DNA from: Bacteroidales bacterium
GTDB lineage: Bacteria; Bacteroidota; Bacteroidia; Bacteroidales; VadinHA17
Direction: 5' to 3'
DNA: 6,167 nt
Assembly: GCA_031285575.1 (NCBI GenBank)
Contig: JAITVX010000049.1
Location: 1 to 6,167 of the forward strand
Of this stretch, positions 1 to 5,244 are shown one piece after another. A program made the position numbers and the translations under genes. Each line of letters begins with the position of its first letter. Positions within the stretch are counted from its first letter, which is position 1. The notes beneath the pieces are model-generated. The model was not told where the DNA came from, did no database searches, and was given only the letters and a program-made list of their open reading frames with translations.

Positions 1-386
1 AACCCGCCGGCAGCGCTGCCATAAATCCTCTCGCCGGCACGCACCGGATGAAACACCGTATATATGTGCACGCCCGGGGCAATAAGCGCGTTGTCGCCAA
101 CAGTTATGCGGTTGCAGTCGAGAAACACGCAGTTCATGTTAATTTCGCAATTGTTGCCCAGGAAAATAAACCTCCCGTAATCGACATAAAAAGGCGCCGT
201 AATCTGCGTACACCCGCCATGAGCGCCCAGCAGCGAGTCGAGAATTTTCATCCTCCCGGCCGCATCGCGGTAGTCGAGCGCGTTGTACTGCCGCATCAGG
301 TTTTTCCCGGCATGCCACATCTCCATCAGTTCGGCATCGCCGCAGTCATACAGTTCGCCCGCAAGCATCTTTTCCCTTTCAGTCAT
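1..386 (-). CDS. maa: Maltose/galactoside O-acetyltransferase (partial, C-terminus beyond window)
   Basis: Acetyl-CoA-dependent sugar O-acetyltransferase of the LacA/Maa group, a cytoplasmic left-handed beta-helix (hexapeptide repeat) enzyme that acetylates maltose, glucose or galactosides. The first 128 residues are visible. Residues 1-55 match the family's N-terminal helical Mac domain, with the typical opening MTEREKMLAGELYD and a YNAL stretch at 34-37. From about residue 62 come the hexapeptide turns (ITAPFYVDYG, FLGNNCEINMNCVFLD, ITVGDNALIAPGVHIYT). His113 in the TVFHP motif corresponds to the catalytic histidine of the family, and its position agrees with that of E. coli Maa. The family is usually about 185 residues, so roughly a third lies off the left edge. 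The ATG at 384-386 is the only sensible start, because the family N-terminus begins there and no in-frame ATG lies just upstream. No good Shine-Dalgarno is seen. The family call is firm; the exact sugar substrate cannot be read from sequence. Confidence 0.93.
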   Translation of the reverse strand, partial: MTEREKMLAGELYDCGDAELMEMWHAGKNLMRQYNALDYRDAAGRMKILDSLLGAHGGCTQITAPFYVDYGRFIFLGNNCEINMNCVFLDCNRITVGDNALIAPGVHIYTVFHPVRAGERIYGSAAGG

Positions 387-481
387 GTCCCATATTTTAT
401 CAGGCACCCAAGTAAGTTAATTTATTTCAATTACGGAACATAATTTCCTGATAAGTATGGCAGAATCATTACAAAGACCTC

Positions 482-644
482 TTCGGAAAATATGCAGTAT
501 GTTATTTCAAACGCAGTATTCAGCATCGTCATTGCGAAGACAGAGCCTGAAGCAATCCAGAAAATGAGTACCACATGGATTGCTTCACTGCGTTCGCAAT
601 GACGAACAGAGTATTGAAGTTCTATTTTCCGAAGAAGCCTAATC
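482..644. repeat. MITE-like palindromic repeat element, copy 1
   Basis: This 163-bp non-coding element is repeated at 2977-3239. Its left arm (482-521) is identical over 40 bases to 2977-3016. Its right arm (605-644) matches 3200-3239 at 34 of 40 positions. The ends carry an 11-bp perfect terminal inverted repeat, TTCGGAAAATA at 482-492 and TATTTTCCGAA at 623-633. Between the arms lies a strong hairpin core (527-604). Repeats with the CGTCATTGCGA...GAAGCAATCC core are widespread in unrelated bacteria and often produce spurious ORFs. The structure suggests a non-autonomous, hairpin-forming mobile repeat, although no transposase or clear target duplication is visible here. Confidence 0.85.
527..604. 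repeat. Hairpin core of repeat copy 1
   Basis: CGTCATTGCGAA at 527-538 pairs perfectly with TTCGCAATGACG at 593-604 (12 bp). Inside it, GAAGCAATCCA at 549-559 pairs with TGGATTGCTTC at 576-586 (11 bp). The result is a two-part stem with an internal loop and a 16-nt apical loop. RNA crossing this site in either direction would fold strongly. Confidence 0.88.
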
Positions 645-656
645 CCTTTTTAATGC

Positions 657-674
657 TTTCACAACTTTGTGAAA
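657..674. promoter_or_regulatory. 18-bp palindrome (possible operator or small hairpin)
   Basis: TTTCACAACTTTGTGAAA has two 8-bp perfect arms around a CT centre. It lies 12 bases right of the end of repeat copy 1 and about 160 bases beyond the SPOR-protein stop. A further GTGAAAG occurs at about 709-715. It could be a protein-binding site or extra flanking material of the repeat. It has no U-run on either side, so it is a poor terminator candidate. The function is unknown. Confidence 0.35.
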
Positions 675-834
675 CTGTTTTCAAGGCCACTTTCAACGGT
701 TTCAACGTATGTGAAAGCTGTTAAAACAGGTGCTGATTCAGGTAACAAAGGTACTGAATATTTAAATATGCATGAAATTTGGAAAAATATTTTACGCAAA
801 CCGCACTCAATGCGTGCTGCTTTCCCGAAGGTGT

Positions 835-2388
835 CTATTCTATGCTTTCAAAAAGCTGTTTTGCGGTTTCAAGCGGCACTTCCCTGTTGCCGAGCCATGC
901 TGTTACTCTGGAGTCGCGATATCCGTTGCGTATCAGCAGGTCGGCATATTCGGCGGCGCTGGCAAAGGTGATGAAACGGCCTATGAGGCAGGCGATTTTT
1001 TTATCGTCGGTGGCAACGATATCCAGCCCGCGGCTGCCGGCAAGTGTACGCAGCGATTCAACAACATCGGGCTTCGGCTCTTTCGCAACCCTCATGGTTT
1101 CAACCCTGAATACAAGCGTGGGGGGAAGCGTGTCGGCTGCGGCAACGGCCTGACTATTACTGCCGGCTATTTCGGCAAGGGGCTTCGTTCCCCATTCTTT
1201 TTCGAGCGCCGCCGCCCTGTCGGGCGAAACAATGCTGTTGCCCGAGAAGGATACGATGAACGAATCTTTAAACCCCAGATTCTTCACCCTTGTCAGCGCA
1301 CTGCGGGCGTCGGCCATGCGGCGAAACATGCCGGCGTAGTATGTTTTCAGTTCCGAGCCCTCGTTTCCGATGCCATACACGGGTGTTATTCCCTTAAAAA
1401 ACGCTGCAGATACCGGGTTGCGGAACACGGCCACCTGTATCCTGTAGTTCAACCCTTCGGGCGCTTCGGTATCAACCTCCACGTTCTCGTCGGTGTTGGC
1501 CGCCGGAGCGCCGGTTATTTCAAAGTAGCTGTAAATGTTCTGCGTTTCGGGCGCAACCCTAACGGCGGCTTCTTCCGGTTCGGCATGGTTGCCGGCCGGT
1601 GGCGCAACCGGTGTTTCCATATCGTCCGCGCCTGCAGCTATTGCCTCGTGGGCGGCTGCAAACATTTCGTCGGCCGACTCCTGGTATGGTGCGGCAGCCT
1701 TTTCGTTTCCGGTCTGCTTCAGCGAATCGGCCGAGAACTGGAGAGCGAGGGCTCTGTCGAGCATGCCGGAATAGTCGTCGTCAAGCGGCGTGGGCGCAGC
1801 CTCTGTTGCAGGTTTTGCGAAGGGCTGTTCCCCTGCAGGGCCAACCGGTTTGCCGGGTTCGGCAGCAACCTGCGCCATTGTTTTTGTTGCGGCAACAGCT
1901 CCTTCGCCCTTTGCACACTGCTGAACATATCCCTGAACGTCATACTCCCTTGCCGTTTTGCGTCCCGCCCTGGCGGCAAATCTGCCGTACAGTTCTGCGG
2001 CTTCGCTGAATGAACCGTTCATCTGCAGCGCCCGCGCATGGTAAAACGTTGCGTCGGCCGGTAGCGGCCTTGCCGCCGAATTGTTTTCAACAGCCTGTTT
2101 TATCAGCGCTTCGGCCTGCACAGGGTCGCGCTCAAGTTTTATGAGGCAAACCGACGCATAATATTTATACAGCGGATCTTTTGAATATACGCCAAGCAGC
2201 TCGCTAAACTCGCTGTAGGCTTTTGCATAGTCGCCACGGCTGAACATTTCCATTGCCGACTGGCGGGTTGCCCTCTGCCCGGCGGCATTGTGGCTGAAAC
2301 CGGTGCAAAACAGACATAACAGAGCTATTGCAGGGAATCTGTAACGTATAACCGGTTTCGCAATATGAGCTATTAAAAAACATTTCAT
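835..2388 (-). CDS. Secreted TPR-like protein with two SPOR-type domains
   Basis: A 517-residue protein when started at the ATG at 2386-2388. The open frame extends upstream to an ATG at 2437-2439, which adds 17 residues. I prefer the inner start because it gives a normal signal peptide: basic residues, then a hydrophobic core at about 18-31 (FPAIALLCLFCTGF), then a likely cut near AAG-Q at about residue 37. There is no clear lipobox. Residues about 42-140 look like TPR helices (AMEMFSRGDYAKAYSEF, then AEALIKQAVENN, then GSFSEAAELYGRF). Residues about 150-310 are a low-complexity Ala/Pro/Glu linker. Residues about 314-394 resemble a SPOR domain (YRIQVAVFRNP, ELKTYYAGMF, GFKDSFIVSF). Residues about 425-515 resemble a second, more divergent one (LVFRVETMRV, IACLIGRFITF, NGYRDSRVTAW). 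SPOR domains bind denuded glycan strands of peptidoglycan at division sites, so a periplasmic, wall-associated role is inferred. Stop is TAG. The exact function is unknown. Confidence 0.85.
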   Translation of the reverse strand: MKCFLIAHIAKPVIRYRFPAIALLCLFCTGFSHNAAGQRATRQSAMEMFSRGDYAKAYSEFSELLGVYSKDPLYKYYASVCLIKLERDPVQAEALIKQAVENNSAARPLPADATFYHARALQMNGSFSEAAELYGRFAARAGRKTAREYDVQGYVQQCAKGEGAVAATKTMAQVAAEPGKPVGPAGEQPFAKPATEAAPTPLDDDYSGMLDRALALQFSADSLKQTGNEKAAAPYQESADEMFAAAHEAIAAGADDMETPVAPPAGNHAEPEEAAVRVAPETQNIYSYFEITGAPAANTDENVEVDTEAPEGLNYRIQVAVFRNPVSAAFFKGITPVYGIGNEGSELKTYYAGMFRRMADARSALTRVKNLGFKDSFIVSFSGNSIVSPDRAAALEKEWGTKPLAEIAGSNSQAVAAADTLPPTLVFRVETMRVAKEPKPDVVESLRTLAGSRGLDIVATDDKKIACLIGRFITFASAAEYADLLIRNGYRDSRVTAWLGNREVPLETAKQLFESIE

Positions 2389-2436
2389 AATAAAAATCTT
2401 CAAGTTAAAGACGTGAAACAACAAAAAACGTGTTGA

Positions 2437-2465
2437 CAAGTTTATTAATTATATTACCGTTCAAA
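2437..2465 (-). promoter_or_regulatory. Candidate Bacteroidota-type promoter for the SPOR-protein gene
   Basis: Read on the minus strand, TTTG (2462-2465) is followed after 17 bases by TAAACTTG (2437-2444). This matches the Bacteroides pair TTTG / TAnnTTTG with one mismatch and a slightly short spacer. The predicted start of transcription would fall near 2430. The upstream ATG at 2437-2439 lies inside the TAAACTTG element, so it could not be used, which supports translation from 2388. The match is weak and untested. Confidence 0.35.
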
Positions 2466-2468
2466 CTT

Positions 2469-2480
2469 CGTAAATTTACG
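2469..2480 (+). promoter_or_regulatory. 12-bp palindrome with TAnnTTT-like element before bcp
   Basis: CGTAAATTTACG is a perfect 12-bp palindrome 20 bases before the bcp start. It contains TAAATTTA at 2471-2478, seven of eight matches to the Bacteroides -7 consensus TAnnTTTG. No TTTG is seen at the expected distance upstream, so the promoter call is tentative. Its symmetry and its place between divergent genes also fit an operator. Confidence 0.3.
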
Positions 2481-2500
2481 CATAATAACAAAATTAAATA

Positions 2501-2959
2501 ATGACACAACAACCCGCAGAAGGTTTGCCCGCCCCTTATTTTGAAGGCATCGACCAGTTTGACGCCATGCTGAAACTGACCGATTTTAGGGGAAAAAAGA
2601 TAGCTCTATACTTTTACCCTAAAGACAGTACAGCGGGCTGCACTGCCGAAGCATGCAGCCTGAGAGACAGCTATGGGCTGCTTATGGCAAAGGGCTATGT
2701 TATTATCGGTGTAAGCCCCGACAGCTTGAAATCGCACAAAAAATTTGCCGGTAAACATGAGCTGCCGTTTTCAATTATAGCCGACGAATCGAAAAAAATA
2801 TTGACCGACTATGGCGTGTGGGGCGAAAAACAGATGTACGGACGAAAATACATGGGCGTATTGCGAACAACCTTTATTATCGACGAAAACGGCATTATCG
2901 ATAAAATTATTTCAAAAGTTAACACCTCGCAGCACGGCAAACAGATACTTGACTTGTGA
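2501..2959 (+). CDS. bcp: Thiol peroxidase of the Bcp/PrxQ type
   Basis: A cytoplasmic atypical 2-Cys peroxiredoxin that reduces hydrogen peroxide and organic hydroperoxides, usually recycled by thioredoxin. It is 152 residues, the normal Bcp length. Cys47 in STAGCTAEAC is the peroxidatic cysteine, and Cys52, five residues on, is the usual resolving cysteine of this class. Arg122 in GVLRTTFIID is the conserved active-site arginine, and YPKD (39-42) and IIGVSPDS (68-75) are family blocks. The common TPGCT motif reads TAGCT here, an Ala for the usual Pro just before the catalytic Gly-Cys. Catalysis should survive, but the change is worth noting. The ATG at 2501 is preceded by an A-rich leader without a Shine-Dalgarno, common in Bacteroidota. 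The gene is divergent from the SPOR-protein gene and is followed 17 bases later by repeat copy 2, whose hairpins would sit in its 3' untranslated RNA. Confidence 0.95.
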   Translation: MTQQPAEGLPAPYFEGIDQFDAMLKLTDFRGKKIALYFYPKDSTAGCTAEACSLRDSYGLLMAKGYVIIGVSPDSLKSHKKFAGKHELPFSIIADESKKILTDYGVWGEKQMYGRKYMGVLRTTFIIDENGIIDKIISKVNTSQHGKQILDL

Positions 2960-3021
2960 AAACGACGATAGATTTTTTCGGAAAATATGCAGTATGTTAT
3001 TTCAAACGCAGTATTCGGCCT

Positions 3022-3099
3022 CGTCATTGCGAGGCCGAACGGCGAAGCAATCCATGCGGTACGCTTTTTCTGGATTGCTTCACTGCGTTCGCAATGACG
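3022..3099. repeat. Hairpin core A of repeat copy 2
   Basis: CGTCATTGCGA at 3022-3032 pairs with TCGCAATGACG at 3089-3099, and GAAGCAATCCA at 3044-3054 pairs with TGGATTGCTTC at 3071-3081. The inner right side, with its following CACTGCG, matches that of copy 1, so this core is the nearer relative of the single core there. It may act as a 3' hairpin of bcp mRNA, though no U-run follows it. Confidence 0.85.
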
Positions 3100-3111
3100 G
3101 AAAAGAGAGTT

Positions 3112-3199
3112 CGTCATTGCGAGGAGGAACGACGAAGCAATCCAGCGGTATGTCTTTTCTGGATTGCTTCCCGCTTCGTACCTCGCGTTCGCAATGACG
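3112..3199. repeat. Hairpin core B of repeat copy 2
   Basis: CGTCATTGCGA at 3112-3122 pairs with TCGCAATGACG at 3189-3199, and GAAGCAATCCA at 3134-3144 pairs with TGGATTGCTTC at 3160-3170. It is 10 bases longer than core A because of a CGCTTCGTACCTCG segment on its right side. It differs from core A in loop and bulges, so it is an older or independent variant and not a fresh duplicate. Confidence 0.85.
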
Positions 3200-3325
3200 A
3201 ACAGGGTATGGAAGTTCCATTTCCTGAAGAAGTCTAATCATTGTTTCCCGGTTGTTATCTTTACCCGACATTTGCCCGGCAACGATTAAATGATTTACTT
3301 CGTGGCAAACTAATTACAATTGAAA

Positions 3326-4168
3326 ATGAAATATGCAGGAGCGCACGTAAGCGCACAGGGAGGCGTTGAAAACTCACCGGTAAATGCAAATGCAATAGGA
3401 GCCAGGGCGTTTGCTTTTTTTACAAAAAACCAGCGGCAATGGTTTGCAAATCCTCTTTCGCAGAAAAGCATAACGCAGTTCAGGAAGAACTGCGAAAAGT
3501 TTAACTACAGGCCGTTTCAGATCCTGCCTCACGACAGCTATCTGATAAACCTCGGGCATCATGAAAAGGAGCAGCTCGAGAAGTCGCGAACATCGTTCAT
3601 CGACGAAATGCAGCGATGCGAAATGCTTGGCCTCGACAGGCTCAACTTTCATCCCGGCAGCCACCTGAATGCAATGGGAACCGACGAGTGCCTTAAACTG
3701 ATTGCCGAATCGATAAACATTGCCCTCGGCAGAACAAAAGGTGTAATTGCCGTTATTGAAAACACCGCCGGGCAGGGAACAAACCTCGGGCATACCTTTG
3801 AACAGTTGCGAGCCATAATTGACGGCGTTGAAGACAAGTCGCGCGTGGGCGTCTGCATCGACACATGCCATGCTTTTACTTCCGGATATGATATCGGCAC
3901 AGCGCATGGGTTCCGCGACACATTCGGGAAGTTCGGCGCCGATATAGGGTTTGAGTACCTGAAGGGGATGCACCTTAACGATTCAAAGAAGCAGCTCGGT
4001 ACGCGGGTTGACAGGCACGACAACATTGGCCTGGGCGAACTTGGCGAAGACGTTTTTGCACAGATAATGAACGACCCCAGGTTTGACGACATGCCTCTTA
4101 TTCTTGAAACGCCCGACGAATCGCTTTGGCCGGCAGAGATTGAGAGGCTGTATTCGCTGGTTGTTTAA
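3326..4168 (+). CDS. nfo: Endonuclease IV (AP endonuclease)
   Basis: A zinc-dependent TIM-barrel enzyme that cleaves DNA 5' of abasic sites in base-excision repair and removes 3'-blocking groups left by oxidative damage. It is 280 residues, close to the 285 of E. coli Nfo. All nine metal ligands of the E. coli enzyme occur at the same residue numbers: His69, His109, Glu145, Asp179, His182, His216, Asp229, His231 and Glu261. Family blocks are clear: GAHVSAQGG, FTKNQRQW, ILPHDSYLINLGH, NFHPGSH, VIENTAGQG, CIDTCHAF, GMHLNDSK, RVDRH and LILETP. I place the start at the ATG at 3326, since MKYAGAHVSA aligns with the family N-terminus. A TTG two codons earlier (3320) is in frame but unlikely. The gene converges on the LD-carboxypeptidase gene, with overlapping stops. 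It is co-directional with bcp, but 366 bases including a repeat separate them, so a shared transcript is uncertain. Confidence 0.97.
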   Translation: MKYAGAHVSAQGGVENSPVNANAIGARAFAFFTKNQRQWFANPLSQKSITQFRKNCEKFNYRPFQILPHDSYLINLGHHEKEQLEKSRTSFIDEMQRCEMLGLDRLNFHPGSHLNAMGTDECLKLIAESINIALGRTKGVIAVIENTAGQGTNLGHTFEQLRAIIDGVEDKSRVGVCIDTCHAFTSGYDIGTAHGFRDTFGKFGADIGFEYLKGMHLNDSKKQLGTRVDRHDNIGLGELGEDVFAQIMNDPRFDDMPLILETPDESLWPAEIERLYSLVV

Positions 4169-5085
4169 AGGTCGATAAATTTCAACCGGTTTGATGTGCC
4201 GGTGCAGTTCAGTTCTGCGTTGCGTCCGAAATAAAAGGCGCGGTTGTCGTTAATGTGCCCGGCGGGAAAGTTAAAAACAACCGGATAACCATATTCGCTA
4301 ACCGCATCCATAACAATATCCTCCATGCTTTTCCCGAAAGGCGTTCGGGTTTCATTCATGTCTGTCATGCCTCCAATTACAAGCGCCGATAATCCTTTCA
4401 GTTTTCCGGCAAGCCGCAGCGACATCATCATCCGGTCAATATGGTATATATACTCGCCTACATCTTCCAGAAACAGAATCCGGCCCGATACTTCAGGCGC
4501 TCCCGGAGTTCCCAGCAGGCTGTAAACAAGCGAAAGATTTCCACCGGTAATATCGCCCGCCGCCTTGCCCGGCCTGAAAACCTTACCGCGCCAGGTTATT
4601 GTTTCAAGTTCTCCGAAAAGAGCCTGTCTCAACGTTTCAAACGTTTCAGGCGTTTTATCAGCATTACGATAATTTACAGGCATCTCGGCATGAACCGATG
4701 TAATTCCACACACTTCATTAAGCCAGTTGAGGATACACGTAATATCACTGAAGCCAACATACAGCTTAGGATGCCGTTTAAGTGGCGAAAAATTGATTTT
4801 ATCAATAATACGCGATAGCCCGTAGCCTCCCCGCGAAAAGATAACCGCTTTTATATCCGGGTCATCCGTCATTGTTTGAATATCATGCAGCCGTTCCATG
4901 TCGCTTCCTGCAAATAGCCCCGACTGTCTGGCTGCATTTTTCCCTGTTACCACTTTAATCCCCCAGTTTTCCAGGAAAGGAATGGCTTCAGATAATTTCA
5001 CCCTGTCAATATGCCACGATGGCGATACAATTCCCACCTTATCGCCGGGCTTGAGAAACGGAGGCTGTATTTTTTTCTTTTTCAT
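4165..5085 (-). CDS. ldcA: LD-carboxypeptidase, peptidase family S66 (murein tetrapeptidase)
   Basis: A cytoplasmic serine peptidase that removes the terminal D-alanine from tetrapeptides released from peptidoglycan, a step in murein recycling. It is 306 residues, close to E. coli LdcA (304). The N-terminus (MKKKKIQPPFLKPGDKVGIVSPS) has no signal peptide, as expected. The S66 triad is in place: Ser113 in VGFSDIT, Glu207 in LFLEDVGE and His277 in FPAGHINDN. Other family blocks are FSRGGYG (83-89), TGGNLSLV (180-187) and YHIDRMMMSL (214-223). The ATG at 5083-5085 is the only good start. Its stop (TAA, 4167-4165) shares the TTAA with the nfo stop, so the two convergent genes overlap by 4 bases and leave no room for a terminator between them. 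Some S66 enzymes act on other substrates, such as microcin C7 immunity proteins, but housekeeping LdcA is the simpler reading. Confidence 0.94.
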   Translation of the reverse strand: MKKKKIQPPFLKPGDKVGIVSPSWHIDRVKLSEAIPFLENWGIKVVTGKNAARQSGLFAGSDMERLHDIQTMTDDPDIKAVIFSRGGYGLSRIIDKINFSPLKRHPKLYVGFSDITCILNWLNEVCGITSVHAEMPVNYRNADKTPETFETLRQALFGELETITWRGKVFRPGKAAGDITGGNLSLVYSLLGTPGAPEVSGRILFLEDVGEYIYHIDRMMMSLRLAGKLKGLSALVIGGMTDMNETRTPFGKSMEDIVMDAVSEYGYPVVFNFPAGHINDNRAFYFGRNAELNCTGTSNRLKFIDL

Positions 5086-5205
5086 AAGCGCTTAAAATTA
5101 GTAGAAAACTGCGGAATCAATGCATCAAAATATAATATTTTTGACATTCGTTATGTTTTTTTCACAATCATAAATTATAAAATGTCGTATTTATAAAAGA
5201 ATATT

Positions 5206-5213
5206 TATCTTTA
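5206..5213 (+). promoter_or_regulatory. Candidate -7 element for the GH16-like gene
   Basis: TATCTTTA matches seven of eight positions of the Bacteroides TAnnTTTG element and lies 31 bases before the ATG at 5245. No clear TTTG is found 19-21 bases upstream. The surrounding 5086-5244 is very AT-rich and must also hold the ldcA promoter, so chance matches are likely. Confidence 0.25.
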
Positions 5214-5217
5214 TCCG

Positions 5218-5231
5218 TTGTTTATAAACAA
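5218..5231. promoter_or_regulatory. 14-bp perfect palindrome before the GH16-like gene
   Basis: TTGTTTATAAACAA reads the same on both strands and ends 13 bases before the ATG at 5245. It lies just downstream of the candidate -7 element, where a repressor site would be expected. It overlaps a second inverted repeat at 5228-5241. No family-specific operator is recognised. Confidence 0.4.
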
Positions 5232-5241
5232 AACATTTTGT
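5228..5241 (+). promoter_or_regulatory. Small inverted repeat abutting the start codon region
   Basis: ACAAAACATTTTGT has 6-bp arms around CA and ends three bases before the ATG at 5245. It shares four bases with the 14-bp palindrome, so the two structures could not form at once. In mRNA it would sit over the ribosome-binding region, but it is A/U-rich and weak. Confidence 0.25.
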
Positions 5242-5244
5242 GAA

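Larger units (their letters stand above)
387..834. other. Intergenic region between maa start and the SPOR-protein stop
   Basis: I find no convincing gene in these 448 bases. The stretch holds the leader of the maa gene (387 to about 480), one copy of a palindromic repeat (482-644), an 18-bp palindrome (657-674) and the 3' flank of the SPOR-protein gene (to 834). On the minus strand an open frame of about 75 codons covers roughly 664-834, but it has no ATG start and no recognisable motif, so I do not call it a gene. No clear intrinsic terminator follows the SPOR-protein stop; only a weak 4-bp CGCA/TGCG hairpin is present near 800-815. Confidence 0.7.
2977..3239. repeat. MITE-like palindromic repeat element, copy 2 (doubled core)
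   Basis: A 263-bp relative of the element at 482-644. The left arm (2977-3016) is identical over 40 bases to copy 1. The right arm (3200-3239) differs at 6 of 40 positions, and its terminal repeat has decayed to 8 of 11 matches (3218-3228). Unlike copy 1 it holds two hairpin cores in tandem, 3022-3099 and 3112-3199, separated by 12 bases. Open frames in this stretch encode peptides such as HCERSEAIQ or SLRGGTTKQS, which are translations of the repeat and not proteins. Confidence 0.85.

Noticed and set aside
48..443. A 131-codon plus-strand frame at the left edge
   Set aside because: It is antisense to the clearly recognisable acetyltransferase and shows no motif.
397..454. Inverted repeat TTATCAGG (397-404) / CCTGATAA (447-454) upstream of the acetyltransferase
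   Set aside because: Only 8 bp with a 42-base gap; chance is a sufficient explanation without conservation data.
664..834. A minus-strand open frame of about 75 codons after the SPOR-protein stop
   Set aside because: It has no ATG start and no recognisable motif, and that length without a stop can occur by chance.
772..2013. A 413-codon plus-strand frame opposite the SPOR-protein gene
   Set aside because: The minus-strand frame has a signal peptide, TPR and SPOR motifs. The plus-strand product is Cys/Arg/Gly-rich with no recognisable domain, typical of an antisense shadow.
2433..2455. TTGACA with a downstream TATATT as a sigma-70 promoter for bcp
   Set aside because: The spacer is only 11 bases, far from the 17 expected, and the primary sigma factor of Bacteroidota does not favour this consensus.
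2809..3271. Several open frames through repeat copy 2, giving peptides such as HCERSEAIQKK and SLRGGTTKQS on both strands
   Set aside because: They are translations of the palindromic repeat and shift frame with its copies. They have no family motif of their own and are a known source of spurious database proteins.
5093..5100. TAATTTTA on the minus strand as an ldcA -7 element
   Set aside because: It lies only 7 bases from the start codon, which would leave almost no leader, and no TTTG sits at the right spacing.
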